Below are positions 1-5,605 of a DNA stretch of 8,596 bases, piece by piece. The notes below the pieces were generated by a model. That model saw only the letters and a list, made by a program, of their open reading frames with translations, was not told the origin of the DNA and did no database searches. Position 1 is the stretch's first letter, and every line of letters begins with the position of its first letter. The DNA is taken from positions 1 to 8,596 of the forward strand of contig DAOVIP010000053.1 of NCBI GenBank assembly GCA_030671465.1, in the 5' to 3' direction. The position numbers and the translations under genes were made by a program. The stretch comes from Candidatus Aminicenantota bacterium (GTDB lineage Bacteria; Acidobacteriota; Aminicenantia; UBA2199).

Positions 1-721
1 CGGCATCCGATATATCACACTCACACACGGCAGCGTCAATCAACTCAGCGATTCGTCGTACGACAAAACCCGCACGTGGAATGGCCTGAGCCCGTTCGGA
101 GAGGAGGTCGTCACAGAAATGAACCGCCTGGGTATGATGATCGATGTTTCCCATATATCGGACCAGGCTTTCTGGGAGGTGCTCAAGGTTTCCAGAGCAC
201 CGGTAATCGCCTCGCATTCCTGCTGTCGATCCATATGTGATTCCCCCAGAAATTTAACCGATAAAATGATCAGGAAGCTAGCTGAAAAGGGCGGAGTCAT
301 TCAAATCAATTTTTTTTCCGCCTTCCTGGACCCGGTTTACCGGCAAAAAGCCGAGGTAATCCGAAAAAAAATCGCCCCCCAGAAAAAAATACTCAAAGAA
401 AAATACCAGGACAACCAGAACCAGTACTGGAGTGCAGTATTTGAGCTATGGCTAAAACATGCACCCCCTCCCCCGGAGATCAATATCCTGATCGAGCATA
501 TCGATCATGTGGTCAAGCTGGTGGGAATTGATTACGTGGGATTGGGTTCTGATTTTGACGGGGCATCCAGTTACCCCCGCGGATTGGAGGACATTTCGGG
601 ATTTCCCCTGATCACCTACCACCTGTTGAAAAGGGGGTATCAACCCATGGATATCAATAAAATCCTGGGCGGCAATCTGCTGCGTGTTTTACAACAGGTT
701 GAAAAAATGAGCGCTCAATGA
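1..721 (+). CDS. Membrane dipeptidase, peptidase family M19 (5' end missing)
   Basis: The frame is open from base 2 to the TGA at 719-721, so this is the C-terminal part of a metallo-dipeptidase of the renal dipeptidase (M19) family, which hydrolyses dipeptides with a binuclear zinc site. Seen directly: a Thr-Leu-Thr-His segment with the substrate-side His at 26-28; the Asp-Val-Ser-His zinc ligand at 152-154; and a second zinc ligand (Ala-Ser-His) at 215-217, exactly 21 residues later, the same spacing as His198/His219 of the human enzyme. The Gly-Ser-Asp-Phe-Asp-Gly motif has its first Asp at 551-553, followed by the usual Gly-Leu-Glu-Asp and Asn-Leu-Leu-Arg-Val ending. The first metal ligands (His-x-Asp) and the bridging Glu lie before the window. 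A Lys-rich insertion (about bases 341-450) precedes the last motif. An ATG at 119 falls inside the conserved domain and is not the true start. A histidine-phosphatase gene follows 31 bases downstream. Family assignment is secure; the natural substrate is not known from sequence. Confidence 0.93.
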   Translation, partial: GIRYITLTHGSVNQLSDSSYDKTRTWNGLSPFGEEVVTEMNRLGMMIDVSHISDQAFWEVLKVSRAPVIASHSCCRSICDSPRNLTDKMIRKLAEKGGVIQINFFSAFLDPVYRQKAEVIRKKIAPQKKILKEKYQDNQNQYWSAVFELWLKHAPPPPEINILIEHIDHVVKLVGIDYVGLGSDFDGASSYPRGLEDISGFPLITYHLLKRGYQPMDINKILGGNLLRVLQQVEKMSAQ

Positions 722-752
722 CAGGATTGGTTCTCCCCCGACCGGAACAAAA

Positions 753-1292
753 ATGATCATCGGACTGGTCCGGCATTTTCCGGTTAACTTCAAGTTTGAA
801 AAATGGAGTGATTCTGCCACCTTCAACCAAAACATGGAATCCTATAATTCAGAGGGCATTATCCCCATCACCCCGGATCATGATTTCAAAAAGTGGGATT
901 GCTGTTATACCAGCACCATGAAGCGGGCCCTCAAGACCGCCAACATTATCTATGATGGTCAATCCATACCAACCGATTTACTGCGGGAAGTCCCACTGAA
1001 ATCCGGATTTCAGACCCGGCTCAAAATTCCTCTTTTTCTGTGGGCCCTGGTGGGTAGATTGCAGTGGCTGTTCAAGGCAAAAATCCAGCCTGAAAACCGG
1101 GAGATGAGCACCCATCGGGCCAGGGAATTCATTCACCAACACTGTATTTCCCACCCCCGATCAACCAGCATCCTGGTGGTCAGCCATGGATTTTTCATGA
1201 CCTGTTTAAGGCGGGAATTGTTGAAATTAGGTTTTTCAGGACCGCTGCTACTGCATGTCAAAAACGGAAAACCTTACAAATTCAAAAAATAA
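753..1292 (+). CDS. Histidine phosphatase superfamily protein (SixA/phosphoglycerate mutase-like)
   Basis: A 179-residue protein of the branch that uses a phospho-histidine intermediate to remove phosphate from small molecules or proteins. Seen: Val-Arg-His at residues 6-8, giving the nucleophile His8; a Ser-Thr-Met-Lys-Arg-Ala-Leu-Lys-Thr-Ala helix with the second conserved Arg; an acidic Arg-Glu-Val segment about halfway; and Val-Ser-His-Gly with the second catalytic His145. The residue after Arg-His is Phe instead of the usual Gly, a tolerated variation. There is no signal peptide or membrane segment, so it should be cytosolic. The ATG at 753 is the only standard start, because a stop lies in frame at 708-710. 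No good Shine-Dalgarno site precedes it, which fits translation coupled to the dipeptidase gene. The RDD gene follows after 13 bases. Substrate unknown; SixA-like protein phosphatase or a sugar/nucleotide phosphatase are both possible. Confidence 0.85.
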   Translation: MIIGLVRHFPVNFKFEKWSDSATFNQNMESYNSEGIIPITPDHDFKKWDCCYTSTMKRALKTANIIYDGQSIPTDLLREVPLKSGFQTRLKIPLFLWALVGRLQWLFKAKIQPENREMSTHRAREFIHQHCISHPRSTSILVVSHGFFMTCLRRELLKLGFSGPLLLHVKNGKPYKFKK

Positions 1293-1305
1293 CCAGAGAT
1301 AAAAG

Positions 1306-1863
1306 ATGAATCTGAAAACTGAAAAAAGAGTCGGCTTCGGACCCCGGTTGGGGGCGTTCGTCATTGACAGTTTTGTCATCACCATTCTGGCCTCCATTCT
1401 GATGGCCCTGCTAATGGAAAACACATTCAGCGCTTTTATCAAGGGCCAATTAACCGAGGCTATCATGAACACTGCCGGCAACCACCATTTCACCCCCCAG
1501 GAAGCCTATGATGAAATGATGAGGGTTTCACTCTTTATCGCCCATTTCAGCACCCTGTATATGATCACCGAAGCCTTTTTAGGAGCCACACCGGGGAAAA
1601 TGATCCTGGGCATAAAGATCGGAACTCAAGATGGAAAGGCCGGCGATATATGGGTTTATTTTCCACGCTTTGCCATTAAAAACGGATCCGTACTGCTCGA
1701 ACTGACAGGCCGTATAAGCGGTTTCACCTTTTTAAATTCAATTGCGGGCCTGGCCGGGATGGTCATCCTTTTCGGCTGTTTGTTTATACTTGGAGAGAAG
1801 AGGCAAGCCCTGCATGATACCCTCGCCAGAACTGCGGTTTACCGCAAAAATGACCTGAACTGA
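1306..1863 (+). CDS. RDD family integral membrane protein
   Basis: A 185-residue inner-membrane protein of the RDD family, named for conserved Arg and Asp residues; some members have been linked to ion transport, but most are uncharacterised. Seen: the signature Arg-Leu-Gly-Ala-Phe-Val-Ile-Asp near residues 14-21 at the start of the first membrane segment, a second hydrophobic stretch around residues 75-95, the conserved Thr-Pro-Gly-Lys-x-x-Leu-Gly-Ile-Lys loop, a third hydrophobic segment near 144-164, and the closing Gln-Ala-Leu-His-Asp-x-x-Ala-Arg-Thr motif. A long polar loop separates segments one and two. Only a weak purine stretch (bases 1296-1300) stands before the ATG. It is the last gene of the apparent dipeptidase-phosphatase-RDD operon. 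Membership of the family is clear; its cargo or partner is not. Confidence 0.88.
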   Translation: MNLKTEKRVGFGPRLGAFVIDSFVITILASILMALLMENTFSAFIKGQLTEAIMNTAGNHHFTPQEAYDEMMRVSLFIAHFSTLYMITEAFLGATPGKMILGIKIGTQDGKAGDIWVYFPRFAIKNGSVLLELTGRISGFTFLNSIAGLAGMVILFGCLFILGEKRQALHDTLARTAVYRKNDLN

Positions 1864-1928
1864 ATCTCTTCCCACTGACAGGGTATTTAAAACCTTTTCC
1901 CCTGAAAATTCGTTAAAGAGATACAGTC

Positions 1929-1958
1929 ATGAAAGCGAATGGTAAAAAGAGGAGGTGA
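1929..1958 (+). other. Possible leader mini-ORF ending inside the pspC-like gene's Shine-Dalgarno site
   Basis: A nine-codon frame (Met-Lys-Ala-Asn-Gly-Lys-Lys-Arg-Arg) starts at ATG 1929 and its TGA (1956-1958) lies within the ribosome binding site of the next gene. A purine run (1915-1920) stands 8 bases before the ATG. This could be chance; a nine-codon frame has no statistical weight by itself. Confidence 0.2.
1950..1958 (+). promoter_or_regulatory. Full-length Shine-Dalgarno site of the PspC-domain gene
   Basis: AGGAGGTGA is complementary to nine consecutive bases of the usual 16S rRNA 3' end, and lies just before the ATG at 1962. It is by far the strongest ribosome binding site in the window and fixes the start of the downstream gene. 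Confidence 0.8.
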
Positions 1959-1961
1959 GGT

Positions 1962-2597
1962 ATGAAAAAACTCTATCGGAGCCGAAATGAGCGAATCATT
2001 GCCGGGGTCTGCGGTGGAATCGGAGAATATTTCGATATTGATCCTGTCATTATCAGAATCATCACTGTACTACTGGTATTATTCGGCGGCGGAGGACTCC
2101 TTGCTTATCTTGTCGCCATTTTTATCATACCACTCGAACCGACACAGGAATTAGAAGAAAAAAAAGCTGAAATACCTGCAAAAAAATCAAAAAAAACAGA
2201 TAATCAACTCTTGGCACAGGAAAAAACAACATCCCTTCAAAAACATGTCTCCTTTCTCGGGGGACTCTATATCGTTTTTAATTCAATCACTCTTATTATC
2301 GCTATCATAGTCTTCGCAGCTGTTGCAGGAGGCGGACTCATTTCAGGAGATGAAACTGTGATTGCCATCACCACTATTGTAGCTTCCATTGTGGCCGGAT
2401 TTTTAATATTATTCTCTGCTCCTGGTGTTATATGCGGCTTCGGACTACTAAAATTTCGTCCCTGGTCGAGGATTCTGGCCCTCATTCTGGGTGCCATAAA
2501 TCTGATCAATATACCTTTTGGAACCGCACTTGGAATCTATACATTCTGGATATTATTTCAGGTAGAAACGGAAACGCTCTTCAAGAACAATCAGTAA
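1962..2597 (+). CDS. PspC-domain membrane protein
   Basis: A 211-residue protein. Residues 1-60 match the PspC domain: the Lys-Leu-Tyr-Arg-Ser opening, Ile-Ala-Gly-Val-Cys-Gly-Gly-Ile-Gly-Glu-Tyr-Phe-Asp-Ile-Asp-Pro, then a hydrophobic membrane segment (about 30-57) with a Gly-rich turn. PspC of enterobacteria is a membrane partner in the phage-shock (envelope stress) response; the domain is also widespread alone in other phyla. A Lys/Glu-rich cytosolic-type linker (about 60-92) is followed by roughly four more hydrophobic segments (about 94-205), a layout unlike the short proteobacterial PspC. No pspA, pspB or pspF is nearby, so a classical Psp role cannot be assumed. Start is set by the strong Shine-Dalgarno site. 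The preceding 98 bases contain no convincing -35/-10 pair, although a CTGACA at 1875-1880 resembles a -35. Confidence 0.88.
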   Translation: MKKLYRSRNERIIAGVCGGIGEYFDIDPVIIRIITVLLVLFGGGGLLAYLVAIFIIPLEPTQELEEKKAEIPAKKSKKTDNQLLAQEKTTSLQKHVSFLGGLYIVFNSITLIIAIIVFAAVAGGGLISGDETVIAITTIVASIVAGFLILFSAPGVICGFGLLKFRPWSRILALILGAINLINIPFGTALGIYTFWILFQVETETLFKNNQ

Positions 2598-2690
2598 TCA
2601 ATCAAATTTAATGATTCGCAAGCGGGCAATCCCCTTTCGAATTGCATGATGTATTGAAAAATGAGATAAAATGCTTTTTCTCTAAGTGTA

Positions 2691-3514
2691 ATGCCCAAGG
2701 TAAAATTTAAAATCAAATTGATTTTATGGTTTTATTTAACCGTACCGGTACTTTCTATAGTCTTGTTCCCTCCGTTTCTCAATCCCCAGGAAAAATATCC
2801 ACGAGTACAAAAAGCCAAAAGAGAAAACGATCTCCGGCTCAAGCAGTTATTCCGGAATAAAGAACTGACATATCCTCCCCGAAGGGTTTATATCCGGGCA
2901 CTGAAAAAGGAGAAACAGCTGGAACTCTGGGTCTGGTCCGGCAACCAGTCCTATACTCTGTTTAAATCATACGCATTTTGCTCCTCATCGGGGGTGCTGG
3001 GACCTAAACGGCAGCAGGGCGATTTGCAAATTCCAGAGGGTTTTTTTATTATATTGATCGTTTCAATCCCTGGAGCCGGTTTTACCTCTCCCTGGGTATC
3101 AATTATCCCAATCGTTCCGACCGGATACAGGGTGACAAACAAGATCCCGGTGGAGACATATTCATTCATGGTGCCTGTGTCACCATTGGCTGTATTCCCA
3201 TTACCAATGAAAAAATCAAAGAGCTGTACTGGATTTGCCTTCAAGCCAGGAATAACGGACAACATCATATACCGGTTCATATTTTCCCGGCCAGGTTGGA
3301 TGATTCTAATTTGAGAATCCTCGTTCAAACCGCCCGCCATGAATGGTTCTGGAACCGGTTCAAATCCCTGATCGGCAACAACCACCCTCATACGCCTCAG
3401 CAGCTGATTGCCTTCTGGGAAAATCTCAAGGCGATCTACGATCATTTTGAAAAAACCAGAAACCTTCCCAGAATCCGCATCGACCGGCAGGGCAACTATC
3501 GGATCCGGGAATAG
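2691..3514 (+). pseudogene. YafK-like L,D-transpeptidase with a frameshift at a T7 run
   Basis: The two halves of one periplasmic L,D-transpeptidase (YkuD fold, YafK branch), an enzyme class that acts on peptidoglycan crosslinks or protein attachment through an active-site Cys. The first half (2691 to about 3046) has a membrane anchor at residues 8-28, a basic linker, and a domain that runs to Ile-Pro-Glu-Gly-Phe. Homology then continues in the -1 frame from 3047 (Tyr-Tyr-Ile-Asp-Arg-Phe-Asn-Pro) through the catalytic motif: His at 3167-3169, then Val-Thr-Ile-Gly-Cys with the Cys at 3191-3193, and on to the TAG at 3512-3514. Without frame change, translation stops at 3312-3314 with a non-homologous tail lacking the Cys. 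ATG 2691 is the only normal start, as a stop lies at 2667-2669; its ribosome site is weak. A poor promoter candidate is TTGCAT 2642-2647 with GATAAA 2665-2670. It is either a recently broken gene, a sequencing error, or a recoded gene. Confidence 0.82.
3041..3047 (+). other. Frameshift site: run of seven T
   Basis: The zero-frame codons here are GGT TTT TTT ATT. Sequence typical of the family lies in this frame up to Gly-Phe and in the -1 frame from 3047 onward. Five T would give the expected Gly-Phe-Tyr-Tyr-Ile-Asp; eight T, or a -1 slip on T-TTT-TTT, would give one extra Phe. I see no strong stem-loop in the next 40 bases. Confidence 0.8.
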
Positions 3515-3529
3515 ACTCTGGGCAGTGAT

Positions 3530-4468
3530 TTAGGTTTTAGCCGTATAAAAAATCTTTTTTCCCACAATTTTTGGATAAATTTTCATCTCTTTTTCCAGTA
3601 CATCGATATATTTTAGAATTTCCAGTCGGTTTTTTCCGGTTAACTGAACCAGGTCATCAATCATCAGGGGTCGCCGGGTAATGGTGTTCAGGATGGTATT
3701 TTCAAGGTTTTTACTGAAGGCCACAATCTCCTCTCTCCGGCGGATTCTTTTAACGATCTCAACCGGCAGATCTTTCCACTTTTGCTTGATGGCTTCCAGT
3801 TTTTTCATTTCAACCGGCCGAACCCGGGTATCTGCCGGGGGACGATCCAGGGAGTTGAGTTGAACCTTATCAGGTCTGATTTTCTTGATGGTCCGGTATA
3901 ATTCAGTCAATTCCCCATCATGATCATTTATGGATTTGACCATAAAAATTTCCAGCCAGATCTCACCAGTGTAAACCTCTCTGAAACGGATAAGACCATC
4001 GATGATTTCAGCCATTTCCAATTGCGGATGGGGACGGTTAATTTTGGAAAAAACCTCCTCTGAAACCGCATCCAACGACGGCAAAATCACATCCGCCGGA
4101 AGCAAGTCCCTGGCCACATCATCCCGGTACAACAAAGTACCGTTGGTTAATACCGCCACCGGGATGGAAGTCAGGCGCTTGATTTCAGAGATCATGGTGC
4201 CAATATCTTTATTGAGAGTGGGCTCACCCGAACCGGAGAAGGTGATATAATCCACATGGTTCAGGTCCTTCAGGATTTGCTTCAGCTGGGATAGAACCGT
4301 AACCACATCAACAAAATGCCTTCGCTCCAGGCTCAGGTGATTGGTAGCCCCGCATTCACAATAAATACAATTCAGGGAGCAGGTTTTAAAAGGGATGATA
4401 TCAATTCCCAGGGATATTCCCAGCCGCCTGGAGGGAACCGGTCCGAAAATAAGGGAATCAGTCTTCAA
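3530..4468 (-). CDS. Radical SAM protein with C-terminal winged-helix-like region
   Basis: A 312-residue protein. The Cys30-x3-Cys34-x2-Cys37 motif binds the [4Fe-4S] cluster that cleaves S-adenosylmethionine; a fourth Cys stands at 39. The opening Phe-Gly-Pro-Val-Pro-Ser-Arg-Arg-Leu-Gly and the Ser-Gly-Ser-Gly-Glu-Pro-Thr-Leu segment (about 78-85, the SAM-binding GGE-like motif) are typical of the COG0731-like group of Fe-S oxidoreductases, whose reactions are mostly unknown. From about residue 255 the sequence looks like a small winged helix (Leu-Thr-Gly-Lys-Asn-Arg recognition-like helix). The likely start is TTG at 4468, because the conserved core begins only seven residues later and no ATG or GTG is available; it overlaps the upstream gene by 11 bases, so coupled translation is expected. 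It converges on the transpeptidase with 15 bases between stops and no visible terminator. Family sure; reaction unknown. Confidence 0.88.
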   Translation of the reverse strand: MKTDSLIFGPVPSRRLGISLGIDIIPFKTCSLNCIYCECGATNHLSLERRHFVDVVTVLSQLKQILKDLNHVDYITFSGSGEPTLNKDIGTMISEIKRLTSIPVAVLTNGTLLYRDDVARDLLPADVILPSLDAVSEEVFSKINRPHPQLEMAEIIDGLIRFREVYTGEIWLEIFMVKSINDHDGELTELYRTIKKIRPDKVQLNSLDRPPADTRVRPVEMKKLEAIKQKWKDLPVEIVKRIRRREEIVAFSKNLENTILNTITRRPLMIDDLVQLTGKNRLEILKYIDVLEKEMKIYPKIVGKKIFYTAKT

Positions 4469-5402
4469 TTTTTTTCTTAAACCAGGGGATTATCCTGTCT
4501 AGGCCTTCGGACAGGGAAACGCCGGGGTCAAAACCCAATAATTTCCGGGCCTTGCTGATATCCGGCTGTCTGATCGGGGGATCATCCACGGGCATGGATT
4601 CAAATTTCAACTTTGATCGGGAGGCGGTTTTTTCGACGACCGTATCCGCCAGTTTCCGAATGGACAGTTCTTCCGGATTTCCCAGGTTAACCACTTCTCC
4701 GGCCAGGTCATCCCGGGTGGAAAGAGTATAGATTCCTTCGGTAAGATCATCGATAAAACAAAAGCTCCGGGTTTGGTCCCCTTCTCCGAATATGGTAATA
4801 TCCTCATTCTTCAAAGCCTGAGAAATGAAGGTGGGAACGACCCGGCCGTCATCTAGCCGCATCCGGGTACCGTAGGTGTTAAAAATACGGGCAATTCTGA
4901 CATCGATACCATGCTCTCTGAAATAGGCCATGCACATGGCCTCGGAGAACCGTTTGGCCTCATCGTAAACCGAACGGGGTCCAACCGGGTTTACATGACC
5001 CCAGTAATCCTCAGACTGAGGATGCACTGCCGGACTGCCATAGACCTCTGAGGTGGAAGCAAAAACATACCTGGAAACTTTACTTTTAGCTAATCCCAGG
5101 GTGTTCAAAGTCCCCAGTGAATCCACCTTCATGGTGTGAATCGGATATTGAATGTAATCAAAGGGAGAGGCAGGGCAGGCAAAATGAAGGATCAGATCAA
5201 TCTTCTCTTCAAAAAACAGATAATTGGTCACACTGTATTTGTAAAAGGTAAAATTTTCCTTTCCCAGTAAATGCGATATGTTCTCAATGGCTCCGGTGAT
5301 CAAATTATCAACCACAATCACCCGCCAACTCCTGTCCAGAAACCAGTCACATAAATGAGAACCCAGAAAGCCGGCACCGCCGGTAATTAAAATCGTTTCC
5401 AT
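4458..5402 (-). CDS. UDP-glucuronate decarboxylase-like extended SDR (UDP-xylose synthase family)
   Basis: A 314-residue NAD-dependent sugar-nucleotide enzyme; the best family match from memory is UDP-glucuronate decarboxylase, which makes UDP-xylose for surface glycans. Seen: Rossmann motif Gly-Gly-Ala-Gly-Phe-Leu-Gly at residues 8-14; His-Phe-Ala-Cys-Pro-Ala-Ser-Pro near 73-80; Ser-Thr-Ser-Glu-Val-Tyr-Gly near 116-122; Tyr146-x3-Lys150, the catalytic pair; Ala-Arg-Ile-Phe-Asn-Thr-Tyr-Gly (171-178); Asp-Gly-Arg-Val-Val (185-189); and Gln-Thr-Arg-Ser-Phe (210-214). The Ala-Cys-Pro-Ala-Ser-Pro and Gly-His-Val-Asn-Pro-Val-Gly-Pro-Arg segments favour this group over GalE or RmlB. Length is normal for the soluble bacterial form. 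ATG 5402 must be the start because the nucleotide-binding strand begins at residue 3. No Shine-Dalgarno site is present; the promoter abuts the ATG. No glycosyltransferases are adjacent, so the glycan it feeds is unknown. Related epimerases remain a minor alternative. Confidence 0.85.
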   Translation of the reverse strand: METILITGGAGFLGSHLCDWFLDRSWRVIVVDNLITGAIENISHLLGKENFTFYKYSVTNYLFFEEKIDLILHFACPASPFDYIQYPIHTMKVDSLGTLNTLGLAKSKVSRYVFASTSEVYGSPAVHPQSEDYWGHVNPVGPRSVYDEAKRFSEAMCMAYFREHGIDVRIARIFNTYGTRMRLDDGRVVPTFISQALKNEDITIFGEGDQTRSFCFIDDLTEGIYTLSTRDDLAGEVVNLGNPEELSIRKLADTVVEKTASRSKLKFESMPVDDPPIRQPDISKARKLLGFDPGVSLSEGLDRIIPWFKKKIED

Positions 5403-5407
5403 ATTTT

Positions 5408-5436
5408 ATTATAGAGGGTTAACCGATGTTAGTCAA
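5408..5436 (-). promoter_or_regulatory. Sigma70-type promoter of the UDP-sugar enzyme gene, probably giving a leaderless mRNA
   Basis: Read on the minus strand: TTGACT (5436-5431), a 17-base spacer, then perfect TATAAT (5413-5408). Only five bases separate the -10 box from the ATG at 5402, so transcription should begin at or within a base or two of the start codon. There is no room for a Shine-Dalgarno site. Confidence 0.65.
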
Positions 5437-5480
5437 TAGAATTTTTGTAGGGCTATAATCGCAAAAAGCAAAAAATATTT

Positions 5481-5502
5481 CTCCGGATGAAACCATCCGG
5501 AG
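5481..5502 (-). terminator. Perfect 9-bp hairpin, terminator-like on the minus strand
   Basis: CTCCGGATG (5481-5489) and CATCCGGAG (5494-5502) form a perfect GC-rich stem around a four-base loop. Read on the minus strand the stem is followed, after about five bases, by a T-rich tract (complement of 5461-5475), as in an intrinsic terminator; on the plus strand no T tract follows. No minus-strand gene ends here, so it would stop transcripts running antisense out of bamA before the UDP-sugar promoter. Alternatively it is a 5'-leader structure of a bamA transcript starting near 5466, since an isolated plus-strand TATAAT lies at 5454-5459, though without a recognisable -35. Confidence 0.5.
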
Positions 5503-5556
5503 TCTGAAGACAATCCTATCTGTATGAACAGTTCCCGATTGGGCTGAAATGACAGG

Positions 5557-5585
5557 TTGATATTTATGTAAAAATATGATATAAA
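5557..5585 (+). promoter_or_regulatory. Likely sigma70-type promoter of bamA
   Basis: TTGATA (5557-5562), a 17-base spacer, and TATAAA (5580-5585); each box has five of six consensus bases. Transcription would start near 5592-5594, giving a leader of about a dozen bases that still contains the GAGGG ribosome binding site (5597-5601). Confidence 0.5.
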
Positions 5586-5605
5586 AACAACTTATCGAGG
5601 GTGCA

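Noticed and set aside
1875..1910. Promoter for the PspC-domain gene based on CTGACA at 1875-1880
   Set aside because: No -10-like sequence occurs at a suitable distance (the expected place is C/T-rich), so I did not annotate it.
3050..3120. Possible stimulatory RNA structure downstream of the T7 run
   Set aside because: Only a 5-bp stem (ATTGA with TCAAT, 3053-3067) and scattered GGG/CCC pairs are visible; too weak to support programmed frameshifting.
2951..3445. Minus-strand open frame of 164 codons opposite the transpeptidase
   Set aside because: No family signature; the plus strand carries clear YkuD-domain sequence through the whole stretch.
3515..3529. Terminator between the convergent transpeptidase and radical SAM genes
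   Set aside because: The 15-base gap and its flanks hold no convincing stem with a T tract in either direction.
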